A DNA stretch of 60,000 nucleotides from Acanthaster planci. Taxonomy: Eukaryota; Echinodermata; Asteroidea; Valvatida; Acanthasteridae. The notes below the pieces were generated by a model. The model searched no databases, was not told the origin of the DNA, and saw nothing but the letters and a program-made list of their open reading frames with translations. The stretch lies in NCBI RefSeq assembly GCF_001949145.1, contig NW_019091386.1:706810-766809 (forward strand), read 5' to 3'. Below, piece after piece: positions 14,201-25,695 of the stretch. Each line of letters begins with the position of its first letter. The stretch's first letter is position 1. A program made the translations under genes and the position numbers.

Positions 14201-17200
14201 CAACACCCTAATTAATTTAGGCTCCAATGAAACAAAACAAAAAAGTGGAAGAGAGGAAGCGCTGACGTGACATACATAACCAAAAAAGATGCTTCGCTAA
14301 CAACTTGCAGTCGGGTTGCTAAATATACCTTTCACTTTATGGCAATTTTATGGCCATGTAAAATTAGACCGCTCCTTTGGCATATATACTCAAACAAGGC
14401 GACAAGTGTTTCATATCTAGATGTGTCCGTTCAAGATCTAGCTCGTCTCTATCCCCGTAACACAAAATCCATGTTTAAAGAAAACAACCTGGGAAGAACC
14501 AGAACTTAAAATGGCGCTGCGAAGGCAAGCCCCCCCCCCGCCCGACACAATTCCATTCATAAACACACTTGCCCCATTTCCCCAACCCGTGGTCGGTTGC
14601 TGAGCGAAGGCGAGAGACAGCACCGGGGGCCAGAAGGCCAAACCCCTCCTTGTGAGGCTCGCCCCGCTCCGCTCGATGACAGAGGGCCGCGGAGTCGGTG
14701 TGTTGCCTTCGGGTTCGAACTGGGTAAGTGAACTTTGTCGCTAACAATAACAGGCACGTTTTTTTTTTGTGGGTCTACACTCAATACACTCGATTCAGGA
14801 ATGATTTCGGGATAGTCTGTAACCACCCCGCAGCCTTCACGACATAAAGTTTGTTTTAAATAGGCAACTGGTGGTAAGCTCAGACTCGGTATTTTATTGT
14901 GCATTTTATGAGTTTCTAGGAAGATTTGTAAATATTTTGCCAGTGGAATCGAATGACTTATGAACCATTTTGACAGGCAAGGTAAGTATGCAAACTTTTC
15001 TTCCGTACAAGCAAACGTATTAAGTGGCGCATTTGTAAAAACATGTTTAAGGCAAAGCTGGTCTTCGCCGATTTGTTTTGAGACCTTCAAGTCATCGATG
15101 GTGCTGTCAATCAATGACTCGTTACACTCGACACCATGGGAGGGCAAAGTTGACGCAACAACAGCCAGGCAGACAACGAGAACTCCAGAGTAATGTGCAT
15201 CGTGCATGAACCCGCAATAATGCAATCCAAAAGCAGAGATAGCATTTCAGCATTTTCTAGCTCGACAGCTTTTAAAAGTCTCCCGGAAAGCGAACGGTAT
15301 CCTTGCGGACCTTGAAAGGGGTGAGGATTTCCGACCGTTTACGGACAATGGAGCCGATTCGCGACACAAGTGCCTCCAATCTCGGACGCCGGATTAGGAC
15401 AAATCAGCAAATTCCCTCATCGCAGCGGGACGCTGCCTCCGTCAGATTAAAGATATAGTTGAGGCAACGAATGGAAAAGATGAATGAGGAACAGTTGTAT
15501 CCCCATTTGTAAATCCGTCTTGGGTCATACATCTGTTGCCTTGTTCTTCAGTATTTATCTCCCGTCTGGTTTAGATCCACCCAGTAGACCCCTTGGAACA
15601 TGCTTGGAGTAAGCGCGCAACAGTGCACATCCTTAATCGCTGTGTATGCACACATTGCATGCTCGTTTTCTGTGTGAATGACTGATCACATTGCAAATAC
15701 TTGTCAAGTAAACGTGCAGTTGGTCCGTTCCGCAGTAGTGTGTGTGAGTGCGCTTTTGCATACACGAAGCAATTTCACTCAGAAGCACAGCTTCTCTCTC
15801 TGTATTGTGTCATCGGTACCGCTACTTGCTTTTGAAAATGAGTGTCGAAATCGATAAATTTCAGAGGTGAAGCCAACACCGGAAGACCTGTACAAAAATG
15901 GGCAAACACGTTCCTAATTATGATTGAAAGGGCCACTGAAACTGGTTTGATCTTTGAACTCCTTTTTTTTTTTGGCTATCGTAGGTGGATAGCACAAACC
16001 TCAATTGGTGACCGCGCTGCAGATGTCACTGGAAAGGGCACAATGCCCTAGGGCTAGTTTGAAATTGAACAATCTAGCTTTGGTCAGTTGGTTGTTTAGT
16101 TGGCAATACCCTTATCTGCTTTGCCAAAACTCAGGTATCGAGAAGTACAAAGAATCTAAGTATCACGTGTTTTGTTGTTACTATCACGGAATCATATCTG
16201 CACCTTTATTAAATATACAATAATATGAATATGTTGTACCCATGGGCTTGTGCATGCGTGTCTTTTGGAAGACGCTGGGCCCAAGGGCAGATCCGGGGAA
16301 AGCAACGGGAGACACGCCCCCCCCGCTCCACAAAAAGGGCCGAAAAATTAATTTCAAAGATATTTAGAGAGGGGCAAGATTTTCGGTGTATTTCATTTCC
16401 GGTGAGTAAAAAGCCAGAAAATGTAGCCTGACCCCTTAGAAAGGCCACAAAATTACAACCCCCAAAAAATCACATTTTGGATCGCTAAAACAGGTTGGCG
16501 CCCACCCCCCCCCCAAAAAAACCCCCGCCCTTACATGTGCCCCAAAACAGTTGAGCTGGGCTCATTGCATTAGTTGAAGATTTTGAAACCGCATAGCACT
16601 GAAAACAAACTCATTACAGCAACGAAGGGACACGCGCTAAATTGGTTTCCGCAAAACATTAGTATAAGGTCGGGCCGGAGCGTCCTGAGTTTGCTTTGGC
16701 GAAGGACTTGGATTTGAGGAAGTTTCTGACAGTTCGGTTTCATGGTTGTATATCAACGAGATTTGATAGAACAGCGAACAAGACCGCCAGCTTTAGAGAG
16801 AGAACAAGTGTCGTCCGTGCACACTATGCACCCAGTCGCGGTGATATATTTACGCAATTTCATTGTAAGGTTTTGTAATACACCCGGTGACTTGCTGTGT
16901 ATTTATTGTGAATATCACTTCTGTCCTTGGCAATTTGACATGAGCCCAGCTTTCTATACCGCGGAAAAGTCACTAACCCACGTGCACATCGAAGTCACAG
17001 GCTTTTTAGGTAATTTCAAGTTCATTGTCATGGTTTATTCTTCCCGTGTGCTGGGCAATCACTCACGCGCCGTTCCCTAGATTTTTCGGCTAATTTTACC
17101 AACCCCCTAAAAAATATTGTTCCTGTCTTCGGTGAATCGACAAAACAGAGTGAATACTTTGTGAGCCTACAATGTCAGCTAGAAGCCAATATGAAATGCG

Positions 17201-20200
17201 CCGGGAGTAAAGAAAGGTTTCCCCAGTCTATAGAGATCACCTTTTGTTCCCCTACGATCTCTGAGGTCGACCGTTTCGTAAAGCAGGCATTTGCCGTGGG
17301 TCTAGCCGGGACCCTCGGTCTAGAACTCGGAAGCATATTTGCTCGAGCGCCGAGGATTTTTTTTTTAACCTCTGGTGTATTTATTTTGAGTCTTTTTCAT
17401 TTTTTCCTCACAGATGGTCTCATTCCTTGGGCTAAACAAATTCCGTCCGACACTGCTTTATATTGTATTGAGCATGCCTCCAATGTCACTGCCTCGTTGC
17501 TGTGATGCGGGCGAGCGGTTCGCCGTCACGTGCGCCGTCTGTGTGGTTTTCGCGCCAATGTTTAAACATTGACATTTGCCAAATTGAGTTAGGGTCACGT
17601 CTGCCATGAATACAGGCTCCAAGTTGACTTGCAAAAAAAATCCATAGCATGGAAAACCGCTCATGTATTTCCTGAAAAACGACTTCACTGCATAATATAA
17701 ATCTCAGAGGAGTTTAGGTCTATCTCTTCGAATAAAACCTGATGCAGTAACAGCGGATCCTTCCCCTACAATTTTTTTTCCATGTAGATGACTTTCTGAC
17801 CAATATAGAGGGTGACCCAAAACGCAGCTCACCAGTAAAACTTATTTTCTCTCAAAATAATTGTCAAAAGTTTGTTGTTTTGGTATAAAAGCGAATGTTG
17901 ATATGTGATACTCTCTGGCATGGTATATTATAGGCATTATTTTTAGTTAATACGGCCCAAATGTCCGAGCATTGCGACTTTTGTGATATGCTGGAGACTG
18001 CATAGGCAGCGGGGTGTCCAGCCTCTGGTGTCGGGGGGGGGGCGGGCAAATTCAAAAGCGAATGCGGCTTTGGCTCATTCAATATGATGTTGGGAGAGAA
18101 CAAATATCAAAAGCCTTACTCGCATTCCTGACATTCTTGCTTTTATTTCACGGTGTTGTTTTCTCAATGTCTGGGGGCTAATATTTGATGAATAAATTAA
18201 TATAGCGATTACTTTCCTGGAGCATTTTTTTGTAAAACCAAAATCCGTCTGGGGGGCAAGTTGACCTCCTCGCTTTCGCCGCTTAATACACCACTGTGTA
18301 TAGGTCTATTAGAACACCAAATATGAAGCCCAGTCTTTTCTTTTCCTCGTATGGGTTATTCAATTTGACTTCTCTACTGGTATAATTACTTTTCTTCATG
18401 CATCGGCGTTCAGAATTCACGCACTGAAGCCTGGGAGATCATATTATTATGCTGCTATTATACATTATGACAAATAAGAGGATTTTGTTTGCTTGCACTT
18501 GGCACACATGATCAGTCACTTTCAAACTATGGAAATTGGGTGGAAACACGCTGTCCGATTCAGGCTACATACGTACCCCTTGAAACTTAACTTTATGTAA
18601 ATCAGTAGGACTATCACAATAGTCAAGTAACTCAACCCGGGTATACAACTTTCTCGAATTTCCAAGTTTTGGTCCGACCATAATCAGACTTTCCTATAGG
18701 TTAAGTAGACTTTTATCCCCGTACCCGACCGGTAGTTTCTTGGTAAAGGCAACAGCCAAAGTTATTGGGAAATAGGAGACCATACATGCGCTGTTTGTCT
18801 CAGTAATGTGGTCAATTGGACAGCATCTGCTCGGTGTAATCTAATCAATCCGCAATTCAGTTCACACCTGCTCCAGCGTTGCAAAATGGCCAAGATGGCC
18901 TCACCCATGTCACGTGATTAAGCCCTCTAAGTCTTGGCCCCCGTGCCATCAGAGGTCAGGGTTACGGGTGAGATTGACGTCACATCATAGAATATCCCGA
19001 TTTGGTCCAATCTGTCCAATTCGACGAATTCTGTTTTATTCAATACTATAGTTATCACAATTTTTTAAACTCGAATTCGACTGAAAAAAATCCGAGTAGT
19101 TTATAAAGGTTTCATTTATCACAAAATACGTATACTAAAGAAACTCAATTTCAAAAGTTACTCTCAAACGAATTGAGTTTTTCATTTTCCTGTTCTGTCG
19201 CTTCGTCAGTGTTGTTTAATTCCTCCGGAATGTGTAAGACCATTGTGTCCGCATCCTCGAGTGACAATGATAGCGTAATTACTCAATCTTTGTGAGTATT
19301 TTGACTGGGTTGTATCCAAACAGTTATAGGCTCCAAACTTTGTTTGGTCGAGCGGCCCTTGCGGAGCAGCCCTATTGAACATTAGAAAGGACTTCGGCGG
19401 TGCTCGGCTTACTTCATCTAGTAAACTTTACTCAACGACACAAGGGAATAACAGCGCAAAACAAACATCAGTGAATGGGCTACTTTCCCTTAAGGAGCTC
19501 TCGCGCAGTTAGCGTGTGTGCACGGGGATTGAATGCAGAGGAACTGCCCGAAGCCTCTCAGATCTTTGGGGGAACGAGGGTAAAATAGAGCGGATCACCG
19601 CTAAGAAAAGACCCCAGATTGGAACCGATTGTCAGCTCGGAGAATCGCAGACGATTTGGTCCGGATAATGGGCCATTGCACAATAATTGGACAGGGATCA
19701 GCGAGAGAATGAGATGGCGGCAAAACGAAAGCCAATTGCCTCCCCTACCTTTCAAATGCGCTGGTATCAGTATGACTGATGATTGTTTCCTCCTATTGTA
19801 TATTTATGTCTAAGTCGCAAGTTCATATTTTCGTCTATGACACCGGAAAACCTGCGATTGAAACTTTGTTTATTTGACTCTCCACGCGTCGTCCGAACAT
19901 CTCTGTCATCAAAACCGATTTGCTGTGCTCATGGTGCTATGTTGTTTGTGTTGGCCGGTATCAAACACGAGCTACTTTGAAACGATTAGAGCGTGAGTCT
20001 TACAAAAAAAAGGGGGGGTGGTGGGGTAGCGTAAGCTCACCTTTTTCATTGAAGGATCTGACGGTGTTTGCTCTGGGAGCATTTGATGTCTGATGAGTAG
20101 AACCTATTGTAGATTCCAACTGGTGGTAAAGATTGACCATGAATGCCGGTGGAGTCGTCACTGCCGTGTGGTTGGGCCTCGGCACGGTCTTCAGCCCGAA

Positions 20201-20455
20201 GGCATCCAACAGCCGGACCATCTCCGCTTGTCCTTGCTCGGGGTACCCTTCCTCGGTAACTCCCTTGCCCGGTCTCCTTACTTTCGGGGTGCGGTGTCTT
20301 CTCCCCTTCCCGTTGGCGAGCTCCGTGTCTATCGGGGCGCTCCTCCTTTCCAGCTGCGTCGATGCGGTGACGATGAAGCCCACCGTGCAGAGTAGGAGGA
20401 GGACGCAGGAGGCCCGGTACACCGTCCCAGGCACAGTCAGACCTGCCGGTCTCAT
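11285..20455 (-). CDS. Vg1: Vg1/GDF1/3 (univin)-type TGF-beta ligand, 3' exon outside window
   Basis: This is a secreted TGF-beta family ligand; Vg1/univin proteins signal with Nodal in mesendoderm and axis patterning. Exon 1 is 20455-20041 and exon 2 is 11989-11285, joined in phase 1; exon 2 ends in phase 1 at a GTAAGT donor. Together they encode 373 residues. The ATG at 20455 is chosen because it precedes a signal peptide (hydrophobic core about residues 17-32). The propeptide has LLDAFGLK..PRP (82-93) and AAELQLYK, typical of the family, and N-glycosylation sites. A furin-type RQKR lies at 334-337. The mature part starts at Cys351 with YVDFKVIGWSNWVIAPN, closest in my judgement to Vg1/GDF1/3. 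The rest of the cysteine knot must be in a further exon, not found down to base 1. BMP-type or Nodal-type assignment is less likely. Confidence 0.85.
14557..15207 (-). CDS. Unidentified ORF with signal peptide inside the Vg1-like intron
   Basis: An open frame of 216 codons starts at ATG 15207 on the minus strand. The first 25 residues look like a signal peptide (VLVVCLAVVASTLPSHG), followed by a cysteine-containing region with VECNESL, LCLKHVF, FACTEEKF, YLPCLSK and LCREGCGVV. This is plausible for a small secreted protein or for its first exon. The last 70 or so codons, after an A-run near 14761, are low-complexity and may not be coding. I recognise no family. It lies in an intron of a gene on the same strand, so it would need its own promoter or be an alternative exon. 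It may be a chance ORF. Confidence 0.3.
   Translation of the reverse strand: MHDAHYSGVLVVCLAVVASTLPSHGVECNESLIDSTIDDLKVSKQIGEDQLCLKHVFTNAPLNTFACTEEKFAYLPCLSKWFISHSIPLAKYLQIFLETHKMHNKIPSLSLPPVAYLKQTLCREGCGVVTDYPEIIPESSVLSVDPQKKNVPVIVSDKVHLPSSNPKATHRLRGPLSSSGAGRASQGGVWPSGPRCCLSPSLSNRPRVGEMGQVCL
16282..16534. mobile_element. hAT-like MITE, CAAGGGCAGATC family, copy 2
   Basis: The left end CAAGGGCAGATC (16282-16293) is identical to that of the element at 10709-10969. The interior shares the C-run/A-run pattern and an AGTAGCCTCACC-like block (here GTAGCCTGACC near 16424). The right end (CCGCCCTTACAT near 16530) is a degraded match to the other copy's right end, so the exact limit is uncertain. 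Confidence 0.6.
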
Positions 20456-22259
20456 GACGCGTCTGACGGGGCCACCTGTCCGAATTAACGCGCTCAACGA
20501 ACCGACTGACTCACAGGTTTGTTTGAAAACACGGGGCTAGGGGTCACGTTCTCCTGGTCGCCTGAACAGTTGGGTAAACGGTGTGCGACCCGAGGTTCGA
20601 TCGCCGGGCCCTGCTGGCGACGACGATGAAAGGCAAACTGTGCAGAGGTAAGGCTACCGCGTCGTGGCGAAAAACGAAAACATGTTTCTGGTGCTTCAAA
20701 TTCATCTCTTTATGCTACTCCATCCGCGGGGCATGATGCGGCGAAAACGGGGCTCCAGCAGTCGGCGGTGCGGATCACGGGCGCTGCGTCAAAGTCATCG
20801 TGTCGGACTGCCAGGCGGCATGCTCGTCACACCGGTTGGAGTTGACTGGGTGGGAAAACTCACAGCCCCAGATGGGTAGTGTCGCTTGGTGTCAGCTCTG
20901 CCAATTGGTGGAATGTGGGAGCGCACTGCGGCTTGGATATCGACATGGCGATGAATATAATCATTAATCATGCTGGGAGTCAAAGCGTGTCAATGCTGTC
21001 TCTCTCGTGCACTGTGCGCACTCACTCCCGCACACACACTGGTTATACACTGCCTATCAGGGCATGGGTGGTTGGCTGAGCGTGGAGACTTTATCTGTAC
21101 TGCCTGGGCACTCGGTGACTGAAAAGAATTACAGCTCCGCCAACACAGGACACACTGAGTCGGCCCAGGTTGATGTGCGCACAAAAAAACCTTCAAAAGT
21201 GCCGCGAGCAAATTTCATCGCATGCCTGACGCCCCACCTGCTCTCGGCCGTGTAGTGTGCTATGCGTGAGAGGATAGACAGTGCGCTCTATACACAAAAA
21301 ACCCGCTCCTCCGGGCGATATCATCTTCCGTTCATCCCGCCGTCTTATCGCCAACTTACGGACATGTGGGTTTTGTGGATTTTCAAAAGAACCTGCCCGA
21401 CTCCCCACAATGGTTTGACTTGATTTCTGTCCCAAATTGATGCCGTTTTTCCCAACCCCTGTGTCCTGCCTCTATGGTTTGAATGACGCAAACAGGAGGG
21501 AAGAATGACTTATCCCCTGTAAGTTGAGACGAGTCCTTATTATCATCGGCAAGAGTTGCCCGCTGTGGCGACAACTCTCCTACAATGAGACATCAATGGC
21601 CCGTCAATAGCTGCTATATCACCACAATCCCCAGATAAAGAACGCCGCCAATCACGAAAACTTGTTCGACAAATCGCCGCCTGGGAGGCGATTCAATCTT
21701 CAAGAGCCAGTAGATTGACTTGGACTCCCAAAGATCGGCGGATGTCCCTTCTTGCACTGAATGGCAGCCCCACAATGTGCCTATTTAGGCCGCCAGTCCT
21801 TTCCCGGCTCCAAAGATGAGGGGGGCACGCGTTGCCAAAGGTCAGACGATGAATAGATGGGCGGGGAACCGTAAAAGTCGTCCCTCTCCCAATTTAAAAA
21901 TCATCTTGCTGCGATGGTGATATAAGAAATTGTCTGCGTCTCGTCCAACTCGCACTAACTTCCTTTCTTCGTGAGGAGTTTTATTATCAAACTTGTCAGG
22001 AAAACTCGGACTACAGGCCATTAGTGGGTGTACTTAGTCCATTAAAAGAGAAAGGAAAACGTGATTCATTGATACTGTCCAGCCAACCATTTCTAATGAT
22101 CAGATCTTGAATAGGACGATAATCGCCAGCCGTATTTTGGGTGGTTGGTGGCCGGGGCTGGCGACACGATGTCACCGGTGAAGATCACTCGCCGACTGCC
22201 TCTAAAAACCCTCATGGAGAGGGGAAAAGACCAACGCTTGTCCTCTTGGCCACAACAAA

Positions 22260-22730
22260 AGATGCACTAATCCTCGCGTTAATCCTAAACAATAGGGAGA
22301 TTGACATTTAACTACAGATTTTGTCAATGTGGAGTTCCCCTCGTAAATAAATCCATTTATAAAACACTTTGTACCTACACTTGTAGCATTAACTGCGCTT
22401 AGACCGCCAGCTGGGATTAACCATGTCGAATTCGGTCTTCATTGCTCAAAATCCGGAATCACCAACGAAACACAGAACAAAACGCACACTTCAGGTTTAA
22501 ATCTAATCGGCTCGTGCTGGACTTGATGGACGACGCCGCGTAAACATCTCGATCGCTTCCCTGTCGATACAATTTATAAGTTGCATTATTCTCTATGTCA
22601 TGAAAGTTACACTTTTCTGTATCATCTATTTCGCCCTCCTCCAGTTGTTTGTGTCATGACTTTTTCATTCCTCCACATGGTTTGGGAAGCAAGCTTCCCT
22701 AGTTGGAGCTTTCGATCGTGGGATTAATTA
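22260..22730. promoter_or_regulatory. Candidate cis-regulatory cluster upstream of the Vg1-like gene
   Basis: Four matches to the Otx/bicoid-class motif TAATCC/GGATTA occur within 460 bases: 22268-22273, 22280-22285, 22414-22419 and 22721-22726. Sox/TCF-like ACAAAAG (near 22254) and ACAATAGG (22289) sites lie close by. By a rough count fewer than one such Otx hexamer is expected by chance. The cluster is about 2 kb upstream of the Vg1-like start codon. Sea urchin univin is regulated by Otx and SoxB1, which makes the position suggestive. Motif content alone is weak evidence. Confidence 0.3.
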
Positions 22731-23942
22731 AGCTGTTGTAATTATTAGTCCCTGAGAACTTCTGGGAAGATGTCATGGCATTTTCCCCGACCACTCTGTC
22801 TTCAGTATTCACCTTGATTTCTGTTAAATGCAAGATTTTTTTATTTCATACTTTCCGTTTAAAATTGTCTTCTCCTCTTCACCAATACTCCCCCTTTTTC
22901 TCCCTCCTAAATTCCTTTCCGGTTCAATGTTCGTTGGTAAAGAGACTAACAAACGAGTTGTAACAAAAAAGTAACCCAGGTTATTGCAGATTTCGTCAGT
23001 GGATCATCCATGGCAAGTGAAAGCTTGCTACAGTTAATGAAATAAAACTTTATCGCCTATACCCTGGATTTTTTCCTTTTCAACTCTCGATTTTTTTTCG
23101 AATGCCCGTCTCCAAAATAGTGCATGTACTAGTTTTTATATTCGCTCGACAATAACAGCGTAAATATCTTGCATTTTATTTGCTTAGGTAGAGGATTAGG
23201 GCGGATTACTGAGTTTGTGGAGGAGCCAAATTTATGTTTATCCTTTCTGTCGCGAGTCCACGGGTGTTGATGATCTGGTGGAGTTTATGGTGAAAAGAAG
23301 AGATCAAGTTTTACAATTTCCTTTACAAAGATGACTGAAATAACCCGTAGTGCTTCATGGGATACAGAACGGATCGAAAAAGCCCTCTCACAAACGTGTA
23401 ATTTTCGCACTTTCCGGGTCAACAAATACTGAATAATTTTTTTAATACTGCTGGAGGCACGAAAAAGCAGGCAACCATCTAAAACCTTGCTGTGTTCTTT
23501 TCATTCGAATAAGTTTTAAAAAGTAGGAGATATTTTTCGGGTTACTCTTTACTGCCACTTTAAGCGTCTACTTTACTTACAAGCCCACTGCCTGATCAAA
23601 GACGGGGTGGGGGTTTCAAACCAAAAAGAGGAACTTTTGGCACTGTGAAAACATATTTTTCGCCTATCACAATGTACTTTGGAAAACAACATTGAAAGTT
23701 GCGTATAAGACTTGTACACTGTAGTTTTCAATACTGAATAAACTTAACAAAGATACATTGATTTCAAACCCTTTGAAACACCTGAAATGTGGATATTTAC
23801 CGGAACTTCATGACGGTATATATGGCTAGAGATTAATTCATTAATATGCAGAATCGTGGTCACCTTGAGCTTGAGAATCAACGTATAAGCCCTGGCTCGT
23901 ATGCCGAATAGTACAGTATTTTAAAAATATTCGGTAGGGCCT

Positions 23943-23963
23943 ACACACACACACACACACACA
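23943..23963. repeat. CA dinucleotide microsatellite
   Basis: An uninterrupted (AC)n run of roughly ten units, likely length-polymorphic. Confidence 0.9.
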
Positions 23964-25695
23964 AAAGACTACCAACAAGGGGAACTCAGAAGCGAGCGAG
24001 GAGGGGGGGTTCGAACCCCCCCGCCGCCAGCCTACGGGCCTGTCTTGTGTAACTTCATTCAATACTCCTGGCGGTCCTCCTCGCAAAGTCGAGTTTAATA
24101 AACAGATCCGTTCAGTCAATATTTATTTTATTGGACCTGTTCTGGGTCCATTAAACACGAATATTACCAGACGGACATTAACAATGTCTTCAATTATTAT
24201 CAGTAATTGATTATTCCCTTTATTTCCCTTTAAATTGAGACCAGCCTCTACACATGATAAAAACTCAGCATTTGGGTGTTTGCCATACACTCAGAAAGTG
24301 AAACTGTTTGAAGATAGTGTTGAAGGCTTGTAAAAGTGAAAGCTGTTAGTTACGTGTAAGCTGTGATTTGCTCGCAAACAAGAAAGGTGTTACCAAAATA
24401 GACTCAAAATACATCACCGCGGATCATTCACCTTATGCCCCACTGGGAGAGTCGGGTTATTTCTTCGGGATGGAAACTTTGTAAAGGTGTCAACGGGAAA
24501 GTATGTCAGCGATTCAGCCAAAGCTGAAGGATCGAGTTTCCCTAGGCTTGTTCCCCTGACGGCTGATTGAGCCCCGTGAATACACGGGATTAGGGGAGAT
24601 TTTCCCAACCGCAACGCGGGGCGCTTGAATGCAGGGAGTCCCCCGGGACCGAACGGCCCAATCCCCCCCCCGCCTCGCTCAGTCATCGCGCCGGAAGAGC
24701 TGGGACCGACCTACGAGGTACAAGATAAAGAATGCGGGAAAACGGGAAGCTTGTAAGGGGGATTATCCCTCACAATGTCAGAGTTCGTTGTATATACAGG
24801 GTGGTATTCTCGTCCGTATCTACCGAGGGCAATTGCTGGCGAATCTGCGATGGCTGTGATATTGAAACATTCTATTCTATTTCACTTTCCTGACTAGGTT
24901 ATCTCGGAGTCACAAGATGTGTCAGCAACAGTTCAATTGTACCTGACCAGCTACATAGGACTGACATAATAAATGGGTTTCTGAGAGGTCGAAAATGTCC
25001 ACCGACTCAGCAGGTTTGCAAGTTACGCGGCAACACTTAACTCCCGGCTCCTTTGGCAAGAGAAGCCGAAGGTTTTGCATATTTATGTATCGTTAATGCG
25101 GATCATTTTTAGGTGAAAAACATGTAAGTTGAATTTACACTGTCATAAAAAAAATCGGATTTGTTTCCACCCTGTTAGCTACTTATGTGAGCCTTCCCTC
25201 TTGAAGCAAACTTGAGACGTCATGTTGATTGAGTCCCAAGGAATACAACCGTTTCAGAAACATTGTCAGATGCAGCAAGCTGAGAACAAACGATGAGGTC
25301 GAAACGTGCGGCCGGCTATCATCGGCCGGCTATCATGGGCGATTTGCGAAGGGCTCGAGCTGAAGGTGGCGCTGTTCAATTATCTTTGGGGCATGAACCG
25401 GTGTGAAGCGTTACACATCGTTGTGTCAATGGTAGACATGGTACCGCACCAATTTCATGATCCGCATTTGACTTGTTGGTCTGGCCCTAACTTAGACCAG
25501 GTCCTTAGGCATGTCCACTTTTGCCACAGGTCATTTAAATATAGGATTCAAACATAATGTCTTTGTTTAGACCAGTGTTTGTTTCAGGGAAGAAAATTGC
25601 GCCACAGCAGACTGGTTTGCTGTGTATTCCTTTGTAAAGGTTCAAGACGCACCATTCGGTACAGTGTTTGTGTGTTTCGAACTAATTGTCAGTTT

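Larger units (their letters stand above)
11990..20040 (-). other. First intron of the Vg1-like gene (about 8 kb)
   Basis: The intron has a GTGAGC donor after 20041 and a CCACGCAG acceptor before 11989. It contains a MITE (16282-16534), an unidentified signal-peptide ORF (15207-14557), several palindromic TGACGTCA-type sites (for example at 14056) and homopolymer runs. I see no other exon of the host gene in it. Confidence 0.7.
20456..25695. other. Intergenic region between the RasGEF gene and the Vg1-like gene
   Basis: About 5.2 kb with no supported exon. It must contain the 5' UTR and promoter of the Vg1-like gene (near 20456) and the 3' UTR of the GARIN-like/RasGEF gene (below 25696). Visible items are a partial tRNA-like motif (GGTTCGATCGCC near 20593), a run of bicoid/Otx and Sox-like sites (22260-22730), a CA microsatellite, a palindromic GGGGGGTTCGAACCCCCC at about 24005-24022, and a 14-base tandem duplication at 25311-25338. 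Confidence 0.6.

Noticed and set aside
20560-20640. tRNA gene suggested by GGTTCGATCGCC
   Set aside because: The B box is good, but the nearest A box-like sequence is only about 10 bases upstream and no cloverleaf can be drawn. At most a SINE fragment.
24003-24023. tRNA B box in GGGGGGTTCGAACCCCCC
   Set aside because: It is a simple palindrome without an A box at the right distance on either strand.
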